The position numbers were made by a program, and so were the translations under genes. The notes under the pieces are model-generated. The model searched no databases, was not told the origin of the DNA, and saw only the letters and a program-made list of their open reading frames with translations. Below, one piece after another: positions 23,701-35,621 of a stretch of DNA of 64,000 nucleotides. This DNA comes from Panulirus ornatus (lineage: Eukaryota > Arthropoda > Malacostraca > Decapoda > Palinuridae), in assembly GCF_036320965.1 (NCBI RefSeq), contig NC_092258.1, forward strand, positions 1,398,001 through 1,462,000, given 5' to 3'. Numbering within the stretch: the first letter of the stretch is position 1; each line of letters opens with the position of its first letter.

Positions 23701-26700
23701 GAAGTTTCAGGTGGGAACAATCATCAGAGATATAGATAGATATAGTAATAGATGTAGTTAGTCATTTTCATTCATATTTTGTCATGTCTCTAATAGGATG
23801 ACAATGCCTTTCAGGGTGAGACACAGGTTGAAGTGGTGCAGGGGTTGATGAAGCTGCTACAGAATGACTCCTTCCCACCCATCGTTACTACCAAAGTGCT
23901 GGCTCTCTTAGCAAATGTCATCACCACGCATGCACATGCACAGGTCTTAACTTGATTTCAAATTCTTTTCTGTTTGATTTTAAGTGTGTGGTATTACAGG
24001 TTGAGTAACCCTTATCTGAAATGCCTGGGATCAGAAGTGTTTTGGATTGTGGATTTTTTTAGAATTCTGGAATATTTGCATTTACATAATGAGTTATGGA
24101 AAACAGGATGGTATGGAAACAAACTGGTTAGAACTGAGGCATACCTCATCATTTCTACTGTTCAGTGGTCATCCTCAAGTGATAATGATTCCAGCATTTG
24201 ATGGAGCCATATTCACCAGCAAGTGATGGTCACCCGGTTGGCCCCCTTAGCATGACGTTCACTGATTGGATCACTTGTCCTGCTGCCTCCACCTTTTCAG
24301 AGCAATATCTGCTGCCTGATGCAACCAGCAGGTGAACCCAGACCTTTTGTTAACATTGTCTTTGGTAGTGATGTAAGCCACTTTTAATGTCTTATTTTTT
24401 TGCTTAGGCCCTTGTGCAGTATTCTCTCCTCATCCCACTACACGGATTTGCTGCAATGAGTTCTGCTTTGTTTACATCTCACTGAGACTTGCATGATGTA
24501 AACATATTGGAACTTGTTGCTGCAAATCCATGTAGTGGAACAAGGCAAGAATACTGCATGAGGGCCTAAGCAAACAGATAAGAAAGTCATCAGGAGTGGC
24601 TTACATCGCTACCAAAAGCAACATAAACACAAGGTCTGGTTTCATCTGCAGCGGAGGTCGCTGTGAACGAGTGGAGGTAGAAGGACAAACGATCCAATCA
24701 GAGAGCAACACACCAAGGCGTCCAACAGGGTGACCATCACCTGCTGGAGAATATGGTCCAGCCGAATGCTGGGATCAGTATTTCTTGAGGAAGACTGTTG
24801 AACGGTTGAAACATTGAGGTGTGTCTCAGCTCTAACCTGTTTATTTTCATGCCATCCTGTTTTCCACTTTTGTCATGAAGGATAATAGATAAGGAGATAT
24901 CTTGGGGATGGGACCCAAGTCTAAACATAAAATCCATGTATGTTTCATATACACCTTTGTGTATTTGTAAGAAATACTTAGAAAAGCAAATGGATTTGTA
25001 TGTAGCATTTATGGATCTGGAGAAGGCATATGATAGAGGTGATAGATATGCTCTGTGGAAGGTATTAAGAATATATGGTGTGGGAGGCAAGTCGTTAGAA
25101 GCAGTGTAAAGTTTTTATCGAGGATGTAAGGCATGTGTACATGTAGGAAGAGAGGAAAGTTATTGGTTCTCAGTGAATGTAGGTTTGCGGCAGGGGTGTG
25201 TGATGTCTCCATGGTTGTTTAATTTGTTATGGATGGGGTTGTTTGGGAGGTGAATGCAAGAGTTTTGGAAAGGGGGGCAAGTATGCAGTCTGTTGTGGAT
25301 GAGAGAGCTTAGGAAGTGAGTCAGTTGTTGTTCGCTGATGATACAGCGTTGGTGGCTGATTCATGTGAGAAACTGCAGAAGCTGGTGACTGAGTTTGGTA
25401 AAGTGCGTGAAAGAAGAAAGTTGAGAGTAAATGTGAATAAGAGCAAGGTTATTAGGTACAGTAGGGTTGAGGGACAAGTCAATTGGGAGGTAAGTTTGAA
25501 TGGAGAAAAGCTTGAGGAAGTGAAGTGTTTTAGATATCTGGGAGTGGATTTGGCAGCAGATGGAACCATGGAAGTCGAAGTGAGTCATAGGGTGGGGGAG
25601 GGGCGAAAGTTCTCGGAGTGTTGAAGAATGTGTGAAGTCGAGAACTTTATCTTGGAAAGCAAAAATGGGTATGTTTGAAGGAATAGTGGTTCTAACAATG
25701 TTGTATGGTTGTGAGGCGTAGGCTATGGATAGAGTTGTGCGCAGGAGGGTAGATATGCTGGAAATGAGATGTTTGAGGACAATATGTGGTGTGAGGTGGT
25801 TTGATCGAGTAAGTAATAATAGAGTAAGAGAGATGTGAGGTAACAAAAAAAGTGTGGTTGAGAGAGCAGAAGAGGGTGTTTTGAAATGGTTTGGTCACAT
25901 GGAGAGAATGAGTGAGGAGAGATTGACAAAGAGGATATATGTGTCAGAGGTGGAGGGAACGAGGAGAAGTGGGAGACCAAATTGGAGGTAGAAGGATGGA
26001 GTGAAAAAGATTTTGAGTGAGGAGGGTGAAAGGCGTGCAAGGAATAGAGTGAATTGGAACGATGTGGTATACCGGGGTCGATGTGCTGTCAATTGATTGA
26101 AGCAGGGCATGTGAAGCGTCTGGGGTAAACCATGGAAAGTTCTGTGGGGCCTGGATGTGGAAAGGGAGCTCTGGTTTCGGTGCATTATTACATGACAGCT
26201 AGAGACTGAGTGTGAACAAATGTGGCCTTTATTGTCTTTTCCTAGTGCTACCTCACACACATGAGGGGGGAGGGGGCTGTTATTTCATGTGTGGTGGGGT
26301 GGCAATGGGAATGAGTAAGGGCAGACAGTATGAATTATGTAAATGATATGTGTATAATGTGTATATACATGTATATGTCTGTGTGTGTATATGTATGCGT
26401 TGAGATGTATAGGTATGTATATTTGCGTGGGTGGACGTGTATGTATATACATGTGTATGTGTGTGGGTTGGGCCATTCTTTCATTTGTTTCCTTGCGCTA
26501 CCTCGCTAATGCGGGAGACAGTGACAAAGCAAAATAGATAATAAATAAATACACCTTATACACATATCTTGAAGATAATTTGTAGATTTTTTTTTTTGTG
26601 AATGAAACAGTTTGTGTAACACTGAACCATCAGAAAGCCAAGTTGTCACAACCTCAGCTTTTTTGAATGGCTTTTTTAAATGTTTCTTCCAGAATTATGT

Positions 26701-29700
26701 GCCTCATTGACAATGGTTTTTGTCTTAGAAGTCAATCTTTGATTTTATCAACTGACATAATATCTTGTTCTGTTATGAATGCACCCTGTCCTAGTCCTTC
26801 AGTAAGTCCATCACATATCTTTAATGTGTCATCTACAGGCACTTTTTCTGCAGTGTTAACAAAGTCATCTTCAATGTCTCTTATCAAGATCACCTTGATT
26901 CAGAAATATTTCAGCTATTTCACTATTGGTCAGTGAATGAACAACTGGAGCCTCATTATCCCCAGGCCTCTTTAACATTTTAAACAATATTGTTGTACCA
27001 CAGAGCAGAAGATAAGCAAAAAACTCAGTAAGTAATGTAAGTAGGTCTGGCATTGGCAGTGGGTTGTAACAAACTGGTGCTAACAGAGCATCAGAGCCCA
27101 GCATGGGCAAGTGAGGTCAGGTGTGGCATTTTCCATTTGTAATATCATGTCACTCAAAGTGTTTTGGACTTTGGAGCATTTGGGATTTCAGATTTTTGAT
27201 TAAGGATGCTCAACCTGTATTATGAAAAGTTTTCTGGCATTGGTATTTTTGCTCACTTTTATTGAGACTGTTGGCAGATGCTAAAATCTAAAATCTAATA
27301 GAATTACTATTCTGGCTCTTGTCTACCAATTTTTTATTTCTTCATTAGTGGCTATTATTAAATAACAGAATGTAATGATGATTTCGATTTTTTTCAGCCA
27401 GTGTTTGATGAAGTGGTTGGTGTGGCTCGTAGAAGCAAATCACAGAAAGTGATAGCACAGGTGGTTCATACAGCCTGTGCTTTGTCTCAATGTGTTCCTC
27501 CCGACCCGAAGTTACAAGACCAGATCATTCAACTGGCTCTTTCACAGTTCAGTGGCACAAGCTTTATTATTAAGGTTTGTGCTGTGCATTATATAATTTG
27601 TCAGATACTCTGTGCTTTCAAACTTAGATTTTTTTTCCTTTTTCATTTTGTAGATGTTCAGTCATGGCATCAGGCAGGTCACTGATGGCCTTCATCATAT
27701 CCATTCCCTTCAGAAGATTCAATTTTGAACAAAGATAACAGCACATGTATTCACCACTTATTGCATGTTTCTCTCTGACTACCATATTGTAGAGAAGACC
27801 TTAGTTTTTTGATCAATATTTCACTCCACTTCTGTGCAGAAAGTTGTGTAGTGTTTTGTCATGGTCCAGAATTGCCTCAGATTGAATCTTGCCACAACCA
27901 TAAACTATGAAGTCATCAGCTGCAACTTCAAATTATGTTAAGCCTTTGATCAGCTGATGCATGTGATGCTAGGACATTTTTTATGTAAAGCTGATTCTGA
28001 CTGGCATCCTGAGCCATTGGTACCTGCCAAAAGGGGTATTAGAGGTAGTCATATATGAACTATGATCTTCCAACTATATGTGCCTGTCAAGAGCAATGTG
28101 AAAAAAATTAAATTTGCAAGTTTTAAGATTTTTTTTGTGACTCACAGTGACCAACATAACATGTGGTATTGAAAGTGGCCTCAAAAGTAATTTGTCAGTA
28201 CCATTTGTACCAAACTTTTCTCCAACTTCAACATCATTAATGAGATCCTCATTAGTAGTTAAAACAAATCTATTTTCATCAAGAGTAAGTTTCACTACTT
28301 ATTGGATTATGGCAGTATCACTTAAATTTAGGTAGAGTACATACCTATAGCCATGAAAAATGATTCTTCCAATTTAGATATTGGAATGTTAAAAATATCA
28401 TTCTATGATAGAATCTTGTTCATTACAGATTTCTGCTAATTGATCAAAAAGGTTTTCATTTACCTCTGGTGTCTGTGCAGGGGTCTATAAACTAGTCCTG
28501 CTGTTATTTTCTCATGAAGGTTATCTTTGATTTCTACAGAAATGAAGTTGACATTCTCAATGAACCAATCAACTTCATATGCTAATGAAAAAGTAAAATT
28601 CTATGGATGTGTAAGCCCTGATTTATTTGATCACACTGATTATGAATATGTGAGTAATGCTCAGAGGTTCTTGGTACTTGATATGCTCATGGAATCAGGA
28701 TTCATTTATGCTGATTGACAGAGCATATCCAAGGATATATGTATTTTTATTGTTTATCCTCAGAAATCTTTGGCTTTTTAGGTAAGATCATTAGAAGCAG
28801 TGGGAAGTTTGTGTCCTGTGGAAGCTGGACGTGTGCAGTCAGCCATAACTACGACCTTGATTGAACACACATCGTACCAGGACAATAGAGTTAGGACGGC
28901 TGCCTTTAATGCTCTTGTAAGTAATTTTATGTTTCTTAGCAGTATTATTAAACGTCTCTCTTAGAAGTCTGCTTGCCAGTAGGTGTATCTTATACTGAGA
29001 ATTGTTGTTGTTGTGCCATCTAATTGCTTTTTTTTTTGCTGAGGAATTTGGTGTTATGCTTTGTAGACATTTACATTACATGCTTGCCTTGTGTTGAAAA
29101 TCTTTTTATCATGAATTAGAGCTTCAAAGAAAATCTGTTTTGATTTTGTGTGATATGAAGCTTTACTTCAAATATAATTGTTTCAATAGTTAAGTGATTA
29201 GTTGAGTGATCACTCACTATATTAACCTTGGTAGCAAGTCTTCCGTAGGGAACTGGGCATCCCTAACACCAAATATCCTGTGTGGCTGGGGACTTCAGCC
29301 CAGCAAAACTGATTCCAATAAAACATGCATTACTGTATGGTAATGGGCTTGAAGCTGATACAGTGCTAACTCCCAAACCTTCAGTAATTTGTGTGCAAGG
29401 TTTTCACCCAAACCTTCAGTAATTTGTGTGCAAGGTTTTCAGGTTTTGGAAGATTTCTGGTTTAGGAGGTTAAAATGATGCACCATATTTTAAATGTTTG
29501 TATGGTTGATTTGTGAATAGAATTTTGATGAAAAGATATCTAGACCAAGTAGTATTTTATTTTTACCTACCCATATAAGATTTTAGTGTAATCAGTTCTG
29601 GAAATGTACTGACCCTGCTCATGAAAAAAAATGTGAAAGCAAGTAGTCACAGCATGAGTTTTTAATAACCCTTTGTGACCTGTCAAGGTAAATTCCATCC

Positions 29701-32700
29701 TAAAGTTTGATACAATACTCAGTTTTATGTTAGACAGGTTGTGCATTGGCAGTGCTCCCTTACAACAATACTTCCTTAATCTGGAATATTAGACAGGTTG
29801 TGCATTGGCAGTGCACCCTTACAAACAATACTTCCATAATCTGGAATGATTTTTTTCCTTGCATGACTTGAACAATTAGTAGATCTTCAAAATCTCTGGG
29901 TTATGAGAGTTGTGGTTTGGTTTTCAGTATCTGTGCATGGGAAATATGACTGAAGAACAGAAATAGTATGATGCTATTTTTTTTATATTTATAGTAAAGC
30001 TTTTCTATATCCCACTAATCTAGGATAATACTCTGAACAGTAAATTCATAAAGGGGGTGACTTGAGTTGTTGATTGGTTGGTAATGATAATCAGTGTATG
30101 TATGGATCATGTTGAAGTGCATGAGGATTGAGAGGGTGAAGGCATGTGCAGAGCATCAGATTGGGGAGGAGCAGTGTGGTTCCAGAAGTGGTAGAGGATG
30201 TGTAGATCAGTTGTTTGCTTTGAAGAATGTGTGAGAAATACTTAGAAAAACAGATGGATTTGTATGTAGCATTTATGGATCTGGAGAAGGCATATAATAG
30301 GGTTGGTAGAAATGCTTTGTGGAAGGTCTTAACAGTATATGGTGTGGGAGGTAAGCTGCAAGAAGGAGTGACAAGTTTTCATCAAGGATGTAAGGCATGT
30401 GTACGAGTTGGAAGAGAAGAGAGTGATTGGTTTCCAGTGAAGGTTGGTCTGTTTCAGGGGTGTGTGATGTCTCTATGGTTGTTTAATTTGTTTATGAATG
30501 GGATAGTTAGGGAGGTAAATGTATATGATATTGTTGGAACTACTATTCCTTCAAGCATACCCATTTTTGCTCTCTGAGATAACGTTCTCTCTTTCCACAC
30601 ATTCTTCATCGCTTTCAGAACCTTCAATCCCTCCCCCACCCAATGACTCACTTCTGCTTCCATGGTTCTACTCACTGCTAAGTACACTCCCAGATATCTA
30701 AAACACTTCACTTCCCCCAAATTTTCTCCATTCAAACTCACATCCCAACTAACTTGTCCCTCATCCCTGCTGAACCTAATAACCTTGCTCTTATTCACAT
30801 TTACTCTCAACTCTCTCCTTTCACACACACTTTTCTGAACTCAGTCACCAACTTCTGCAGTTTCTTACTCGAATCAGCCACCAGTGCTGTATCATCGGCA
30901 AACAACAACTGACTTACTTCCCAGGTCCTCTCATCCCCAACAGACTGCATACTCGCCTCTTTCTCCAAAACTGAAACTGAAAATGTACTCTGCTCACTGT
31001 AAGGTACAGACCACTGCAGTTGTTGAAGGTACTCTTGTAGTGATTGTGGAACTAAAAGTGTTGGAGAAGGTGGCCATAGTTGTGGCAGTTGGGTTGGAGT
31101 TGATGGTGAAGTAAAAGAGGATCAAAAGTAGCCCATATTGCTACTTTTTACTGTCTGATGTTCTATATACAAAGTGAGACATTTGTCCAGGCATTGGAAG
31201 TATGGGTCACTTTGGAGTATCAATCAGGTTTATCAGACTGATTATGATAAATCTGATATTAGTCTGATCAAGCTTTGAGTGCTTAATAAAGGCAATTTCC
31301 AATAGGGTCTGATATATTATGACTGTTGAATTTGCTGTGTGAACCTCAGTTCATGATGTTTCATACAGATTTTGACGTGTAATAAATCTTTCAAACACTT
31401 GATTGCTCAGAAAATACATGTTTAGTTTATTTTTTGCTTTCCATGAAACAAAATTGGTAGGATATGAAGGTTTGTGTATTTACTATATTTTAATCAATAT
31501 GGTATATCTGATAGATGGTTGTTCAAGAGAAGGGAGTGAAACTTCCCCCAGAAGTCTATGACAGTGCATGTAAGGCTCTCACTGATGATTACCAGTGTGT
31601 TCGAGAAGCAGCTCTTCTTCTTATTAAGGTAGGTATGATAGATTTGTTTCCCTCATTTAACTAGGAAGGTGATTGTATTTGTAAATGGATACTTGGAAGA
31701 AAGTGGTTGGTAGGATGAGAAAGTTAAATTGCTAGTGAAAGAAGAATGAGATACATAGATGGTATATGCAGGGAAGGGGGTCAAGATGAAAATGTGAGAG
31801 CTACAAAAAGAGGGCAAATTGAGATACAATGAGAGAGCATTGATGAAATTCATGGAGACCAAGAAAATGTTTTGGAAAGAGGTGAATAATGTGAAGAGGG
31901 CAAGAGAGCGGATGGTAGTGACAGTGACGGAAGCAGATAGGGAAGTGGTAACAGGTAAAGAAAAGGTGAAAAGGGTTGGATTGGTGTGTCTAGGTTGAGG
32001 TCATATGTAGGGTGAGAGAAAGTCATGGCAACTTGGATGAATTGAGGGAGGTAGTGAAAGCTTTACATGAAATTATGTGTGGCAAAGGGGCAGAGATTTT
32101 TGGGGGTACAACAGTGATTGATCAATTTACAGATTAGTATATCTGTTCAGTATATCTGGTAAAGTGTATTGTGCAGTGGTGATTGAGAGATTGTTGGTAT
32201 TCCCAGAGCACCAAATTAGGGAGGATCAGTTGAGTTCTGTATGTAAAAAAGGGTTGACTGTTTTTAATTGGTTACTGAGATTTTCAGTGTATATATGGCC
32301 CAAGATGAGGTGTCTGAGCAATGATAGTGCATCTATAGTGCTCATATGTAAAGGCAAGGGGGCGAGAGCAAACACTAAAGTTGTAGAGGTATGAGTGCAT
32401 TGAGCATACCTGGTAAAGTGTATGAGAAAGTGGTGATTACATAGGTTTTGGTATACACATAGCATTAAACTGGTAAGAAGTAATGTCACTTCAGGAGTGG
32501 TAGAGGATGTGTAGACCAAGTGGTTGTTTTAACTTATTTGTGTATGAGAAACTTGGAGAAAGATATTTGGGGTAAATGTGAAGCTGATGAATATAGTGAG
32601 GAGTATGTATTAGGACAGTAAGGTGTGTGTGAGGTGAAAGGGAGGAATGTGATAGGATTTTGGTAAAGTTAAGTCTGCATCAAGGATGTGTGATGTCATA

Positions 32701-35583
32701 ATGGTTGTTTAATCTGTTTATAGACAAGGTAATGAGGTAGATGAATGCAAGGGTTTCAGAGTGAAGGGCAGATTTGTGACCTACTGGGGGTAGGAATGGC
32801 ATGGGAGGTGAGTCATTTTTGTGTGCAAGGAACACAGCTTTGGTGGTAGACTCAAGAAGCTGATAAAGGAGAGTGCATGAGAGGAGGAAGTTGAGAGTAA
32901 ATGAGAATGAAAATAAGGTAGTGTGATGTAGCCAGGAATTGAGACTAGGTTGGTTTGAGAGTAAATCTGAATGAGGAAGTAAAGTGCTGTAGATACCTGG
33001 ATGTTGATTTGGCAGCAGATGGGACCATACAGGCTGAAGTGAGTCATAGGGTGGGAGAGGGAGCTTATATTGTGGATGCACTGGGGAGTGTGTGGAAGGA
33101 GAAGTTAATTTCTGTTAAGGCAATGATAGGTATGTTTGAAAGTAAAACAGATCTGATGTTATTGTATAGATGAACAGCTTGATCCCTGACTGCGTTAGGA
33201 TGGAAGAGTTGGATGTGTTGAAAATGAAATGTCTAGGAGAATTTGTGGTGTGTGGTGCATTGATTGCATAAGGAAAGTGTATGAGAGAAATAAGGAAGGT
33301 GAGAGAGCTGATCAGGGCATGCTGAAATGGTTTAGCCATATGGAGAGGATGAAGGAAGAGTGATTAACTGAGAGGACATATGTCAGAAATGGAGGAATGG
33401 AGGGATGAAATGATGGGAAGATGGATTGAAAGAGGCTTTGAGATTAGGGTCTAAAATTTGGTGAGGATGAGAAGAATATATGGGATAGAACAAATTGGAG
33501 TGATGTGGTATACAGGGGCTATATGCTGTCATTGGATGAACCAGGGTGTTTGGAATGGTCAGGGGTAGCCATAGAATGGTTTGTGGGACTTAAATGTGAG
33601 TGGTTGGCTATGGTTTCATTGTACTATAAGTGAAACCTAAAGAATGGACATGAGCAACTGGAGCTATTGTTTGTCTGTTCCTGGTTCTACCTTGCTAAAG
33701 CAGGGAACAGTGAACAAGTATAGAAAAATATTGAGAAGAAAATCAAAGAAATTTTCCTTCAAATGTTATTGCTTCTCCTGCTTTAGATAGGTAGTGTTTA
33801 GGACAGACAAACGACTGCCTCATTTGCATGCATCCACCCAGTAGCTATCATATATAATGCTCTGCAAATGGAGCCATCCATCCACATCCATGCCAAACTA
33901 AAGCCTGTACAATCCACTGCCATGTTCCATAGACTCTTCTGTGGTTTTCCTTGACCATTTTCAGTGTCCTGGTTCAGCCAATTAACATTATGTTGCTGAC
34001 TGCATACTGCATTACGCCAGTTCATTGTATTCTTTGCACTCTCCCTCACTTTCCTGAATGTTCCGATACTTAAAATTAAATGTCTAGTCTCCAATACAAA
34101 TAATCCTTTCCAAAACTGTTGCTACCCAACAAATCATTTTTGAACCTGTGTTTACTCCTGTGGAGGGTTTTTCTCTATGTTTATGTAGTATCTTCATGAC
34201 CAGGAAGTCCTGCTCCCATAGATTTCACCCCAAGACTGAGAACATGAACTCTAACGTGGGGTGATAATTTCTCCATGAATGATTTCTAATGGCTGAGAAC
34301 AGTAGTCTGGCTGTTTGAACACCTATTCTAGCAGAGCAGTTGAGTGTTCTGCTGTGGTAGCTCTTTGTTTTACCAGAAACTGGTGCTTACAGATATCACA
34401 TACAAATTTGTGTACAGAAGATAATAGTAAAATTCTGAGAACTATATCTTTGAATTTAGCTGAGATTTTGATTGTGTTACTGATCTTGAATAGTACTCTT
34501 ACGGAATTTTCACTTAAGTATCAATTTTTAAAACCTCACCAGTGGTATTGTGATGAATTTAGGAAACCTTTCTTACTATGAATACAGTAGATTTTGATTG
34601 TGTTCATGATCTTGAATAATACTCTTATGGAAATTTCACTTAGTATTTCTTATTATTAAAACCTCACCAATAGTATTGTGATGCATTTAGGAAATCTTTC
34701 TTACTTTGCATAAGGAGATAGAATTTCAGAGTGGATTTAGCAGTCTTTTAATGTAAGCTTTTGTAAATCTACTTTCAAGGTATTTATGTATCTGAGGTAA
34801 TTTGTTTTAATCTGAAAAATTATAAGAGTTTGATGTAATCTGCTGTTTTTGCCCAGGCATATGGGAATATGTGTAGGTAATGTCAGCAGATTTACAGAAA
34901 TGTTCTTTAGAGTGAGATAGAGGGTGTTAAGTACAAGGAAAACCAAAGATCAGTTGGGAGAACAAAATAAAGGGTGTATCTGTGGAAGAGGAGTTGAAAT
35001 ATAGGAATATGCAATGAATCATGACTTAGACAAAAAGAGATCGTACTTGTGCTGTGTACCTGAAAACTTTATGTAGGTAGGTAGACTGACACCTCTATGT
35101 TTTAGATGTTGTGGTGTGTAAAGACACCTCTATGTTTTAGATGTTGTGGTGTGTAAAGAACTTCTCTCTCTTAATTTCATATTTTGTGGACCATTGCATA
35201 GGTTGCAGCAGACAGTGATCCTGAACGTTTAGTACCTATCCCGGACAGTGATCATCATGTGCGACTGGTCGATCATGCCTTCTCACAGATCTGTAATGTT
35301 GTTAATGACATCAGTGTGAGAGTGAGAACCCAGGCTGCCTCTCTCCTTGGAAGTATGACAAGTGTTTCAGAGAGGTTCTTACAACAGACCTTAGACAAGA
35401 AGTTGATGTCGAACATGAGGGTAAGTTTTTCTGTTGCTTTTTGAAATATAATTTATGTGTAAATTTTATGTATATTAAAGCATAGAGTGTGCAAGAAGCT
35501 TCCTTTAGCTCTTATATTGCAGTATATATCTGAAATGACACTCACCCAGTGAAAAAGAAGTCCCTTTCAGAATATACTTACTT

Positions 35584-35621
<38 letters not shown>

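Larger units (their letters stand above)
23997..27217 (-). mobile_element. Tigger/pogo-like DNA transposon with nested insertions
   Basis: The left end CAGGTTGAGTAACCCTTATC follows TA (23995-23996); the right end GATGCTCAACCTG precedes TA (27218-27219), so ends are inverted and flanked by the TA duplication typical of Tc1/mariner/pogo elements. On minus, 26640-27110 carries a decayed transposase C-terminus ([19 protein letters not shown]; broken continuation). The element is interrupted by a 760-bp palindrome and by a LINE A copy. The order of subterminal blocks (for example ggggatgggacccaag at 24904) resembles what I recall of vertebrate Tigger consensus sequences. Located in INTS4 intron 3; inactive. 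Confidence 0.8.

Noticed and set aside
24949..26557. Atypical RT copy as an INTS4 exon
   Set aside because: Frames are stop-ridden LINE A; exons 3 and 4 of INTS4 join in phase without it.
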